Source of the DNA: Asterochloris sp. CNOR1
Taxonomy: Eukaryota; Chlorophyta; Trebouxiophyceae; Trebouxiales; Trebouxiaceae
Assembly: GCA_963969365.1 (NCBI GenBank)
Contig: OZ017747.1
Span: 186,001 to 250,000 of the forward strand
Length of the DNA stretch: 64,000 bases
Direction of reading: 5' to 3'
Below the pieces are notes generated by a model, which saw only the letters and a program-made list of their open reading frames with translations, searched no databases and was not told where the DNA came from. Positions 24,401 through 35,300 of this stretch are shown here, in pieces. The position numbers and the translations under genes were made by a program. Every line of letters starts with the position of its first letter. The first letter of the stretch is position 1.

Positions 24401-27147
24401 GACATGATCTGTATTGTCAGGTACCTGTGAGTTTGAAGGTCACTGTTGAGACAGCCTGGCATGTGCCTGGCTGAATTGCTGCGACAGCCTCACACTCAGC
24501 ACTGCCCTTACGCCATCGTTGCAGACTGGCATGGACTTAGTGAAGCTGCTGCAATGCGACAGCCTCGCATTGCGCATGGCCCCTGGCAGCTGCAGGACAC
24601 TCAGCAGCCATAGCCACCCCAGAGCGTCTCAGTCTTGCCTGTAGTGTGCATCTGGCGGCTGCTTCTGCTGGCCCCTGCGACCCTGCTGCTGGTGGGCAAA
24701 CTGCTGAGCAACAGGGCTTGTAGGCATGTTGGGATTCTGAACCACGAGAGGCTCCCTGTGGCGTCGGCCTGCTGCCTTGAGCCGCTCCAAGCCCACCCTG
24801 CAGGAGCCAACCTACAGCTGGCAGGTGCATCTTGAAGTGAGCCTGGCAATCCACTGGATGTGCAGGCCGCTGCATGGCAGGCTGACTACAAGCGTGTGCA
24901 CGCGAGGGGGCCTGGAGGCAAGCGCCGTCTCCATGCAGCAGCTCTGATGGGGGCGACTGCAACGGCACAGCTCTGGTGCTCAGGCAGGTTGACATAACAG
25001 CTGTTTGCCACACAACAGCGCCAGAGCCGCAGCACAGCTGCCCCACATCACACCTGGACTTCTGAGGGCTGCGCCTTGCTCCCGTGCGGCCCTCAGGCAA
25101 CAGCTCTGGCGGTGGAGGGGACCCCACACCCAGCTGGTACTTGGCCACAGCTGTGGCCTCTGCTGCAATGACAGCAGACAGCTGCGCAACCTCTATGGAG
25201 CGCAGCTGCTGCTCAGCTTGCCAGGCTGGGGAGCCAGGTGACAGCAGCTGAGCCTGGCCATCTAGCTGACCGCCAGGTGGGCTGGCAGACATGTCACCAG
25301 ACTGCCCTGCATGTGAATTAGCAGCAGAGTCCTCGTCCACGTGCTGCTGCAGGCCTGGTGAGTCGGCTGTGCATCCCCGCCGGTCCCTGTGCTGGGCAGT
25401 GGCCAAGCTCTGCCTGCTGGGTGGAGGGACTGCCTGCTGATCTGCAGCCTGGCCTGCTTCAGAGTGGGATGGCTGCCCTTGCATTTGGCTGGGAGGTAGC
25501 TCAGCCACCCTGCCAGGGTTTCCCATCTGCTGGGCAGCATCTCCAGCAGCCCTGTGTGGGGCGCTGGCCCCATGTACCCCTGCTCCCTCCCCTGCCTGAT
25601 GGGACCCCACTGCCTCGCCACTGCTGGTCCCATATGCACCCGCAGCAGCGGCAGCAGCAGCGGCACCCGTGCCGCCCCCCTGCTCTGCCGGGGCTCCAGC
25701 ACCTGAGGCCACAGCTGTGGCCTCAGGGGTCCCGTCAGGCCACTGCATACCAGGCTGGCAGAGGGTGCGCATGCCAGACGGTGTGCCTGCATGCGCTGTC
25801 AGAGTCCCAGCGCCTGTACCCTCGGATCCCCGTGGAGGGCGCTGCAGACTTGGCTGGCGCAGAGGCGTGATGATGCGCCCTCCCTGAGGGTACAGGGGCA
25901 GCTCATGGTCCTGGGCTGCCTGGGCTTCATCCCTCTCAAAAGAGGTCAGCATGTCAGAGAATGTGGCCTGCAGCACAGCAGACAGGAACTAGCAGCTCAT
26001 TTGATCAGCACTGCTGGTTTTGTCGTTGATGTCGATGGAGGTCAGCCTGCCAGGTAAGCGCGCCCCTGAGGCAGCATGACACTGTGTCAGCAGATGGCTG
26101 CGCCTGCATAGAGCACCTGTACTCATGTTGCAAGTGCCTCCTTGCGCAACAACGAGCTCAGCATGTCAGATACAGACAACCATCCAGCCAGATGATAGAG
26201 CGTTGACTCAGTCATAAATTCACACCTGCTGCCTTCACCATGTAACAGTGTTGTCTTGTGCAGAAGTCTGATCTGAAAAGCTGGCCATTCAGCAGTGGCT
26301 TATCTGGCGGTCATGTGAGGCACTCTGCAATATAACGCTGCAATCTGGCCAGCAGACAGTCTGTGACCAGACTATCAGATGACGCCTACAGCCTTCATAG
26401 TGCAATAGTGATGTCTGCTGCAGCAGTGTGCACTGACAGCTGAACTTCCAGCAGCAGCTCAACTGCTGCTCATGTGAGGCACTCTGCAGTATGATGCTGC
26501 AGTCTGGCCAGCAGACCGAGGTCTTAGTAGCCAGAGGGCCCTCAAGCATGCCACTTGCCACGCTGCTCACCTGCAGCGTGAGGGCCACAGAGGCAATCTG
26601 CTCCTGCTTCCCTCCAACACCAGCGCCTTGCTCGGCGACGCCGTAGACAGGCAGCTTGACGCTGCTGCAACCTGCCAAGTCGAATTGCTCCGCTGGCAAG
26701 CTGGCTGTGCCCAGCACGGCGGCGGGCCGACTGTCTGCCAGCACAAGCACCTGCGACAGCCGTGACCCGTCATGTATGAGCTGAGAGCAAGGATGGGGAT
26801 TGGCAGAGGTTCTGTCTGTTTGTGATGGAGGTAGGAAACACTGCCGGAGGCATGGCGTAGTGGACCTCGCACTGGGGACAGCAAATGAAGCTCCAGCTGA
26901 CTTGTCATGTGCCTGTGAAGCTGGCACTCACCTGCACAGCCTGCATGTCCTGCAGGAACCGGGCAAAAGTGCCCAAGCTACAAGCAACTGGATGCACTGC
27001 ACAGTCTCCAGGGGTCTGCAGCAGGGGTCCTGGCAGCAGCTCTCCCCAGAAGTGAAGCTGCACGCCCAGAGGCACAGGGCCGTGCCTGCTGACTGCGCCT
27101 TCCAGCCTGACCTGCAGCTCACCACGCTGGGGGCCTGCAGCATTCAT
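6497..27147 (-). CDS. C2CD3: C2CD3: C2-domain centriole elongation / distal appendage protein
   Basis: Very large gene, read right to left. Main exons: 27147-26932, 26780-26571, 25967-25054, 24354-23197, 22971-22568, 22221-about 21791, 21624-21435, about 21162-21018, 20780-20602, 20252-20139, 19670-19462, about 18820-18621, 17910-17789, 17131-16919, 16491-16368, 15707-about 15500, 14759-14630, 14510-14374, 13915-13412, about 13030-12194, 11774-about 11620, 11304-8746, 8155-7988, 7650-7501, 6864-6497. Roughly 3,300 residues. The first two exons give the family's N-terminal C2 domain (GVQLHFWGELLPGPLLQ, TFARFLQDMQ, VLGTASLPAEQFDL, IASVALTLQ). Later C2 domains show LVGIVRLHLEQ, IWDLFSSTDVGSVLLSV, FVELSLFPSDP with TFCPEYHH, RDVFLGSASAPLG and FVGSAEIHLSSLL. 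LQQLIVRAERLRLML also resembles C2CD3. Exon 11304-8746 (about 850 residues) is Ala/Gln/Pro-rich and probably disordered. The last exon ends in DSETDRIARIMASRP. C2CD3 builds centrioles and distal appendages, by family knowledge. Minor exon edges between 12 and 16 kb are the least certain. Confidence 0.82.
7091..7239. other. Long imperfect hairpin in the last C2CD3 intron
   Basis: Inverted repeat. An 18-bp perfect core, 7121-7138 (gctcccttcatgcactgt) with 7192-7209, is extended outward by 7091-7120 pairing with 7210-7239 at 25 of 30 positions. The 53-nt middle can pair further (gcaatgtgc near 7142 with gcacatcgc near 7180). It lies in the intron 6865-7500 of C2CD3 on the minus strand and downstream of the XEG113-like gene on the plus strand. 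The size and nearly perfect stem resemble an algal microRNA/siRNA precursor or a small foldback element. No terminal target duplication stood out. Confidence 0.55.
16198..16340 (-). repeat. Decayed copy of a C2CD3 exon in the next intron
   Basis: Direct tandem copy, about 165 bp away, of the exon 16491-16368. Both contain GGCTGCAGCTGC, then CTGCTGCAGAG, then AGTGGCGGGCGCC, then CACTGCAGC, then GAGCTC. The real exon ends in a GTGAGC donor; the copy has GCGAGC at the same place, so it cannot be spliced in the same way. Confidence 0.7.
17196..17240. repeat. 15-bp tandem repeat, three copies
   Basis: Unit ggtggaggcagcagt, three perfect copies, inside a C2CD3 intron just upstream of the exon 17131-16919. 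Confidence 0.9.
18382..18640 (-). repeat. Copies of the 3' edge of C2CD3 exon 18820-18621
   Basis: The true exon end and donor (plus-strand text cccacctgtggcctgtt at about 18615-18631) is repeated in the downstream intron near 18509-18530, and more weakly near 18387 and 18590. The intron also repeats acttgcccacct / cacctgcccacct motifs with a period of roughly 60-70 bp. Confidence 0.6.
19215..19530 (-). repeat. Duplicated segment of C2CD3 exon 19670-19462
   Basis: The exon stretch coding CRRLQTVLDA (plus-strand ggcatccagcaccgtctgca, about 19489-19530) has an intronic copy about 270 bp downstream in the gene, at about 19218-19258, reading ggcatccagcactgtttgca and then gctgccggcagt. Confidence 0.7.
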
Positions 27148-27449
27148 GGAGGCCTGGGAATGGCTGCAGGCTGCACCTTTGCTCAGATGTCACAGCTGCA
27201 TCGTCCCCAAACCTGCAACTCCGGGGGGTAGGCTGCTACCATGGTGCTTTCGCATGGTCAATGATCTAGCTTCCCTGAGCTTGGTGCATCCTGATGCCGG
27301 CCCGCATCATTGAACTCAATCCTTGAAAGAAGTTGCTCAAAAACCTGCATCCTCGTCAGATAGGCTGCTCAGATTTAGATCTCACACTGCATGCACACGT
27401 TACGAACTGCACCCTTCCTGCATCAGTTGCAGAAGTGTCGCCTCCTCAA
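27148..27449. promoter_or_regulatory. Divergent promoter region, C2CD3 / bZIP
   Basis: About 300 bp between the head-to-head starts of C2CD3 (-) and the bZIP gene (+). It must hold both promoters and 5' UTRs unless further 5' exons exist. No clear TATA box or known box seen. Confidence 0.4.
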
Positions 27450-30400
27450 ATGCAAGCAGGAATCGATCCACTGAAAATGGGAACCTCCGGTCGCGACGAA
27501 ATTGATGTGGCCATGGCAGCATTCATGTTTGCTGAAGATTTTGAGGCTGCACCGTCAGGTGAGAAGAGCTGCTCTTCGTGACTCAGCTGCTGGTACCTTC
27601 CTCATCATAGCAAAAAGGTGTTTGGCGCTGCAGGAGGCAGTGCCTGGCCGCCAGGTGACAGCAGCTTTGTATCCACGCCAACCTGGGCCTCTCTGCAGCA
27701 GGAGCAGGCTGGCCAGCACAATTTTGAGCAGCTGCTCCAGACCAACCTCGATGGGCTGCCAGACTTCCCAGAGTTTGATGGCGCTCTGGCCTTGCCAGAG
27801 GCCCGGCACAACGGCAGCAGAGAGGCCGCCTCCACGGCAGACTCCGATGTCAAGCCGTGCTTCAAGACCAGCACCAAAACCAGAGACTCGAACCGCAGGG
27901 CGCAGCAGGTCACTTGCCCTCTCTCTCTCAGCTGCAGTGTGCATCTGGTGTCATGGCCACCCCTCTCTCTAGAGAACCAGCACAGTGCAGCAGGAGCACT
28001 GAATGTGCCTCCTCTGACCTCTCTAGCTTCGTGGCTGTCACCTCTGCCATCTGCTTGCCGCTGTCGTCTTGGATGGCTCCCATTGCTTGCAGCTGTCTCA
28101 GTGATAGTGCGCAGCTCAGGCTGCCTGCATACTCAAGCCATTGCAGCTTGCTACGTCGCGCAGCAAAGCAGCCAGTCCTGTGTTGTTTCTTGCTGCAGAA
28201 GTGGCGGGAGAAGCAGAGGGCAAAGCAGCAGGAGATGGAGGATCGCTTGCAGCAGCTCACCCAGCAGCTGCAGAATGTGATGGCTGAGAAAGCCTTTGTG
28301 GAGGGGCGCAACAGCATCTTGCAGTCTGAACTGCTGCGGCGAAACTCCCCTGACAGCCCACTGGGGCCAATCTCCTCAGGCCAGGGGACTGGGTGTCTGT
28401 TAGGGTCAGGGCTACAGCAGGCAGCAGTGGCCACTGCCTCAAGGCAGGGGTCAGGACTCCAGCGCGACTCGGCAGCAGGGCGCAGCGGCGGGCTGAGCAT
28501 GGCTAGCAGCGAGGAGCTGAGTGGGCAGGTGGGGACATGCATCAGGCTCAACAGCATGGCAGACCGACTCGCTAACATGTGGTTTGGCAGATCGGTCAAG
28601 CCTGCAGCTGCTGTGGGAGTCCAACACTGCGAACTGCCAGGTCAATCGCCTGGGACCTGGGCGTGGATGCACTGGTGGATGTGTTAAAAAATCAGTAGCC
28701 CTATGCCAGCACGACTGCTGAACTCCTGGAGTCCTTGGGCCTTGGCTGCTCTGCAGAGGCTTGCTGTCCTTGTCCCAGGACTGCAGCAGAGTTTGGCAGC
28801 TGAAGCAGGGCTGCCCAGCAACAGGCACTCATTGGTGCAGCTGCAGGCCACATGCAGCGCATTCTTTTTGCACCCTAGGTTGTTCAGTGCAAGGGGCACA
28901 TGCTGTTGCTGTTGCATCGCTGCCGGGACCACAATGCTCTTCGACAGGGGCTCTTCATCTGCACAAGGCTCTTTGACAGGGGCTCTTGCTTCTTTGACAG
29001 GGACTCTTCATCTGCACAAGGTCCATCTGTCAAGACAGCATGATTGGACCTCTGCATTGCTGCTGCACTGCAGCTTGCAGTCCATGGATACACTGCCTTG
29101 CTGGACATTAAGGCATCAGTGGCCATTTTCTGATCTTGCAGTGGTGTTGCCAGGCAGAAGTAGCAATTTCTGCATGAGGCTTCCTGCAGACCTCGCCAAA
29201 ACGCTGCACTCCTCCAGCTTCTGCTGGCAGCCCAACTGATCTGATGAAGCTGAACTGCAGACCGGGGAGGATGACCTCCCTAATGTTTGCCTACCAGCTG
29301 AGCGGTCTGGTCCGGTCAGACCACCACAGTCCAGATGCAGTGCAAGCGTGCCCCTAGACACCCCCGTGATGATCACTGTCGACCCAGAGCATGAAGAGCG
29401 GCTGTTGGCCAGTGATGTCCTGGAGCTGTCCTGGGAGAAGTATGCCAAGATGCACAAGGTGGTCTGCTTGCACAATGAATCCTTCCCTGAGCTTTGTGGG
29501 GGGTTAAGTGCCAAGCCCTTGGGAGGCTTGGTGCCTTCATCACAAGCCTTTGTGTGTGTGCCTTGTGAGCACATGCCAAGACTGTACTGTTTGCATCATC
29601 AGCCTGACACTCAGCTTTCTCTGGTGCACGGCCAAGCAGTGTCAGGTGGGCTCACTCTGGATTCAGCATGTGCCTGTTTTCTTGCGTGCTGAACTGCAGG
29701 CACTGCAGGCTCCAGCACAGCTGCCTGGGAGGCCTGCAACACAGCTGAGGGACCACATGAGCTGCCTGAGACTATTGGCCAGTCTGCTGCTTGTAAAAGG
29801 GGCCCACATGTATCACAAGTCCACTGTCAGTAGCCCTGCAAGTTGAAGACAACAAAGAACAGATGGCCTCTGTGCAGGCCTACATCAACGCCTTTGCAGC
29901 ACTGCTCGTGGAGAGGGAGGGTAGTGACAGTGCAGCTCAAGCTGCCGATCGACGGCTGATGCAACTGACAGGAGAGATGGTGCGCATCTGAGACTGTCGC
30001 TTTGCCTGCACATGGAGTTCACATGGCCAGAACAGCAGCAGAATGTATCATTAAGCCTTCTGGTGTGGTTCGACACTTAGATCACTTCAAGCGCAGCACG
30101 CAAGAGCACAGTAGACTCTGTACAGTAAGGCCAAGCACAGCAAGCAACAGGACACCAAAACCCTTACAGCGGCCGCATGCTGCCCAGACCACATCGTGCA
30201 CGCAGAGTTTCAAACAGGCCTGGATGCCTGTACTCACTCGCTCTGCACTATTCGAGGCCACTATGCTGACAGCTTGCTTTGCGCAGACCAGGGCCCTGTT
30301 GTCAAGACCTCAGCTGAGTCCGTGCCTGCAGAGCATGATCTGCCAGATCACCCATACCAGCAATGGTGTGGTCAGCCGGCAGCTTCATTGCCGCAAGCTG

Positions 30401-31981
30401 GACGACTCTGCAGCCATGCAAGACACGAGCATGGACACTTGGCGCCACATAGTGGTAAGCTCTGGGAGGTGGGCTGCCTTCACTTGAGTTCCTACCCAAG
30501 AAACGGTGCGTGCCAGGCATGCCACAAGGCTTGCCCACCACATGCACAAGCACCTTGCGCCACATTGTGGGGGAGTCACCATTCTCGTGTCCATCTCAAG
30601 CACCTGGTGCCACAAGGTGGTGAGCACTGGACGCAGGGCTCACAAAGCTTGTTTCATTCTCAAGCACCTGGTGCCACATCGTGGGAAGCAGGTCTGACTC
30701 TTTTTGAGTCACTCCTGGGAGCTGGTGCATGCCAGGCATGTTGCGTTTCTTGCGCAGCACTGCCAGAACCATAATGAGAGCTGCTGCTGCTTTCTATGTG
30801 GACATGAACCCCAGTGGTATCTGGTTCTTATTTGAGGGGCTGCAGCTGCCTCATCTGGGTGCCTGGTGGTGCTGTTGATGTCCACATGTTGGCTGCGGCT
30901 GCTTCGCTTGGCTGCATCTGGAGGTCAGCCTGATGGGTGTGAGGCTGTGCCTGATGTCGAAAATGAGATGAGACTGTCCTACTTGCAGGGCCTGTTAGAG
31001 TTGACCCCCCAGCAGAAGCAGCAGCTCATGGCCATGCGACACTTCTACTTCACGCAGCAGGCACGCATCCTGCGGCACAGACGTAAGATCAGGGAGGCTC
31101 TGCAGGCAAGCAGGCACATGGGAGTCCTTCTTCTCTTCCTGGCGGTTGAGATTCTGTGTTGTACCACAGTCATGACTTGCCTGCCCCACCTGCCAGCAAA
31201 GTAAGCAAAGTGTGCACCAATTGCCCTCAATACGTTGCAGGTTGGGGAGGGTGAGCAGGAGCATGATCTGACGGGGGTTGCTGACTACCTGACGACAGCT
31301 CAAGCTGTTGAGCAGCTGCAGCACAACCTGGAGACCGACCACTGCCTGCTCTGTGACTTCATGTCCATCGCCTACAAGCAGGTACGGTGCAATTGTGCAT
31401 GCTTGCTGATGGCATGGTGGGCCCTTGCACTGATGGCCTCCCAGCTGCCGCTTATTGTGGGGGATTATACAAACCATAGCAACTGTGAAGGGCAACTCAT
31501 ATTCATGATGAAATGTGCTCCATGAGCGCTGGTGGGAGTCAAGACGTGTCAGATACGGCACATGAACAGCTGAGTAAGAGGATTGCAAAGGTCGAGAGCT
31601 CCTTGGACGGTGCCTGCCCATGTTGCAGATGCTCCATGTTGGCCTCCCTCTGCCCGCGTGCGGGCATCTGATGGTGTCAAGAAAGGGGTGTCAGGGTGCC
31701 TTTGGCCAGAGGTATTGTCGCACCCCCAACATCTTTGCTCCCCCATGCCTTTCCAGGTGTTCAGCTATGTGCAAGTGGCCAAGGCCTGCGTGCACAGCTA
31801 CCCATGGACGCCAGACATGATAACAATGCTGGAGAGCGTTGCCGAAGACGAAAAGGAGCCCCTGGCAGCTGAGCTGCTGGGCCAGCCTCAGCTGCAGAGG
31901 CCTGTTGTATACGATCCCAGTGGGCAGCGGCGCTGGATTGACCAGGACATCATGACGCATGACTCTAAAGAAGGCATTTGA
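27450..31981 (+). CDS. bZIP transcription factor, green-algal type with long C-terminal region
   Basis: Exons: 27450-27558 (first in-frame ATG; the frame is open upstream, so the start is unsure), 27634-27908, 28199-28528, part of 28591-28850 (RLAVLVPGLQQSLAAEAG, edges unclear), about 29298-29458, 29878-29979, 30287-30454, 30929-31104, 31241-31380 and 31757-31981. The second and third exons join into the basic region and zipper: SNRRAQQKWREKQRAK has the bZIP N-x7-R signature, followed by heptads in MEDRLQQLTQQLQNVMAEK. After the zipper come WEKYAKMHK/AYINAFAALLVE, ELTPQQKQQLMAMRHFYF and AKACVHSYPWTPDM, conserved tail blocks I associate with chlorophyte bZIPs. The protein should be nuclear and DNA-binding; target genes cannot be told. 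The intron after 31104 appears to start with GC (CAG|GCAAGC), the only phase-compatible donor I found there. Confidence 0.8.
28930..29025 (+). repeat. Short tandem repeats in a bZIP intron
   Basis: Three close copies of a unit containing gacaggggctcttcatctgc / acaagg, in an intron of the bZIP gene. It lies near a weakly defined exon, so this part of the gene model is hard to settle. Confidence 0.7.
30430..30705 (+). repeat. Shadow array of bZIP exon 30287-30454 3' edge
   Basis: The exon end coding DTWRHIV (acacttggcgccacatagtg, then gtaagc) is followed in the intron by three degenerate copies near 30549 (caccttgcgccacattgtgg), 30597 (cacctggtgccacaaggtgg) and 30663 (cacctggtgccacatcgtgg). 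The second copy still has gtgagc at the donor position. Confidence 0.75.
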
Positions 31982-32324
31982 GGGTTCTGGCAAAGCGCCC
32001 ATTTCCAGGTGTCCTCTTTCACAAAACATGATGTACAGGGAGGACTCAATAGCCTCACAGGCACTGCAGCTTTTAGCCTGCTGCCAATGCAGCCCTTCTT
32101 GCCCTCACCAGCATTGCTCCCACCACCCACTTACATTATGTGCCGTTGGGTCCCAGTCTAGCATGTTGAGAACTGCACATTCATCACTTCAAGCATCAAA
32201 TTGCATGCATCTGTCGTGACAGTAGTGTGTGGTGTTGTGCTGGTAATTGAAATTCTGCATGAAGGCTCTTCAGTAAACTCTTGAACTGGAAAGCTGAGTA
32301 ACATTGCTAATGAATGGTAGCAAG
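31982..32324. other. Convergent intergenic gap, bZIP / RSP3
   Basis: About 340 bp holding the 3' UTRs of the bZIP gene (+) and RSP3 (-). No coding potential seen. It contains the candidate RSP3 polyadenylation signal at 32131-32135. Confidence 0.5.
32131..32135 (-). terminator. Candidate TGTAA polyadenylation signal for RSP3
   Basis: ttaca on the plus strand, so TGTAA on the RSP3 strand, about 190 nt past the stop codon. TGTAA is the usual poly(A) signal of chlorophyte algae. A five-base match is weak by itself. Confidence 0.3.
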
Positions 32325-35300
32325 CTAGGCAGCAGGGTCAGCTGCACTGGCTGTCAGGGCAGCCCTCACAGCCTCCCGCTTGACAGCTCCTTGGCTGATG
32401 ATGGCTTCAAGGACGTCTGCATTGCTGGCGGCGGTCTCTCCTTGTGCCATTGACGCCCTCGCCTGCAGGACAGTGCCAGTGAGCAGTCACTCACTCCCTA
32501 CACCCATGCTGTGCTTTGAAACAATGAGCAAGCTGACACGCTGTCTCAACAGGCTGTAGGGAGACCTGTTCATGTTGTGCTTGCAATGTTTGCAGCCACA
32601 CCTGAGAGATCTGCTCCCCAGACTCTCCTTGCAAGGCCGCCAGGACAGCAGAAGCGTTGTTCTTCCATGACATCAGCTCGCGCTCATCTGCCTCTCGCCT
32701 CTCGGTTGCAGCCTGTGGTGCAAATCAGCTTGCCTCCCAGTCTATGGGCAGTGCTCACCCAATCTCTCTGAACCTCAAGCAATGCCCGTGCCATGTGAAT
32801 TGAGTTGAGGCGATTTGACTTCCAGCGATCATGCTGAGTGTCACCCACCAGAACTGTATTCACCACAGAATGCCAGTGCACTTGATGCTGACCACCAGCA
32901 TGGCAAGGTAAGTTTGGATCTGTGTGCATTCTGATTTGACAGTGGGACCCACCTTAGCTGCTGCCTCCTCCAGTGCCCTCTTGGCTGCATCCCGTCTCTC
33001 CTGCAGCGCCCTCTCCTGCTCGTTCTGGCGCGCCAGGGCGGCCCCTACAATGTTGTTGACCACTTGCCTGCACGCAAAACGTTTGAAACACTGAATGACG
33101 CTCATGCAGGCTCTGCAAGCTGACTGGGGGTGCCTCCCGAGGTCAGCAGACTGTCCCAAAGCGGCGGCAGCTGCATCATCAATCGACAGCAGATTCTGCT
33201 GACGCCAGCAGCTGAGGTTGTGCTGATGCTGCATGCGGCTGCGTGTACAGCTGATGGACAGGCGCCAGTGCAGCTGCATGAGCTGTCTCAGCTGGAGCCA
33301 CATTGCCTGCGCAGCTGGCTGCAGTGCTGGTCCACTGGCTGCCTGCCAAAGCGGCACGTGCACCAGCTGCGCTGACCAGAACAGGTGCATCCCATGTGGT
33401 TTAGTCGGGCAAGAGGCCAACTAGCCGCCAGTTCACAACCCTCAGCAGGGCTGCCTTGATTGGTGCATTGCCAAGCCTTGGATGGCTGGCCAGGGTGACT
33501 GACTGTGCGTAAGGCCTTCCGGCTGCCCACAAGTTTGCAGGCTGCAGGAGGAAAACAAGGTTGACAACCACTTGCCAAGTAGAGGCCTGCAGACATACTG
33601 CTGTGTGCAGCTGACCTGGCAGAAGCCACCTTGACCAGGGCAGACAGGGCTGGGAATGCCTGGGCCCACCTGTGCTTGCTTGGTGAGGCGACTGTCACAG
33701 TGAGCATCTGCACAAAGCAGACAGCACACCAGGCAGAGGGTTGTTCTGCAACGCTGCAGACCTGGCAGTGCCCTTGGAACACTCTGGCTTGCTGGGCTAC
33801 GCCTGTGTGCAGGCTAGCCATTTGTCATGCCGCTTCAGAAGACTGGCCTGGCTGTGCGCCTGAAGCCTCTGGCTTGCTAGGCGCCGTCCGCCACTAGGCA
33901 CAAACGTCCAATTGTCATGCCGCCTACTCTGGCTTGCTAGGCTTCTGCCACTATGCCTGCTGCACCAGGTGCTGCTGCTTAAGGGACTGACCTGGCTGTG
34001 GCCACATTGCTCAGGGCAGACAGGGTCTCCTGGCGCAGCCAGGGCAGGAACTCAGTCTCCACCTCACGCCCCACGGGGTCAAAGAAGTAGCCAGAGTCAT
34101 ACAGGCGGCCCCGCACGCTGGCCATGAGGCCTGCAGGACATGCATGGTGCTTGGTGAGAGATCCCAGCGCAAAAGTGCGCACAGCAATGGAAGGTGGCCG
34201 TGAGGCCTGCAGGGTATGCACAAGTCTTTGTTAAAGATCCTTTGGCACACAGAGATGGCCTCCCCTGCAGCTGGATCACCACCTGCCGCCTCTGTTTTTT
34301 CAGAATTTTCCTTTCCAGACCCCTCCTTTATGGGGCTAAGCACCTCACGACCACCAGTCCTCTTTGAGCTGGATGGCAGGCAAGCGCTGCCCTCACCCTG
34401 CAGGTAGCTGCGGGCAAAGGTAGCAGCCGCAACCTTCTTGCGCAGCGCGCGCTCGGCGGCGGCGTGGGCTCGCGCCTGCGCCAGGCGCCGCTCCTTCTCC
34501 TCAAATTTACGCTTCTCGGCGGCCTCCATGCGCTGCACAGCTGCCAGCTCGGCTGCACGCACCTGCAGCAGCGGTGAGATCAGCCAAACGCACAGGACCA
34601 GCAGGCGCAGCAGCTGTCATGGAGCCTCCATGCACAGCCACCACCTCAATAGAATGGATCTGCAAATGTAGCAAAGTCTTGACAGTCCCAATTGCTTGAA
34701 AGATGCAGGCAACACAACATTCAGCAAAGACCAGCTCGCCTGCTGCAACACGCTGCACACTTGCTTGACCTCTGCTGCTGAGAGCACAGATGCTCTGTTG
34801 ACCCAATTGCTTTACCTCAGCTGGTGCACGGCTTGTGCACCACATTGCTGCAGAACACTACAGTCCACCCACCTGCTCAAACCTCTGCTGCTGGGAGCGC
34901 ATGGCCGCCAGCTCCTCCTCTTGCAGAACCTCCATCAACCCCTGCTCCAGCGTGGAGCCCACCAGCACCTCCAACAAAGGCTCCACCTGCAGCACCAAAC
35001 TGATACATGTCATCATGAGGCAGATACCACAGAGGGGTGCCATGCATGTTTCATGGTGCAAGTCAACAGCGCAATGCATTGGGCAGACTGGCAGGTGGAG
35101 CAGTGGTGGACACTGCTGCAAACTGAGGTCATGATGGAGGCTACTGCTTCTGACGTCGATGGGCTTGCTCAGAGCTTGGCTGCTGGCTGCCAGCCATGCT
35201 TGAGGCTGCCAGGGACGCAGCACTTGATTACTTGGCTGGCTAGGGCAGCCGACTTTGCAGGCGAGCCGCAGCGGGAGGGAGCAACCTGTTTCAGCAGCTA

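Noticed and set aside
28930-29025. Terminal repeats of a mobile element
   Set aside because: Direct short repeats only, no inverted ends, no transposase or reverse transcriptase frame anywhere in the window.
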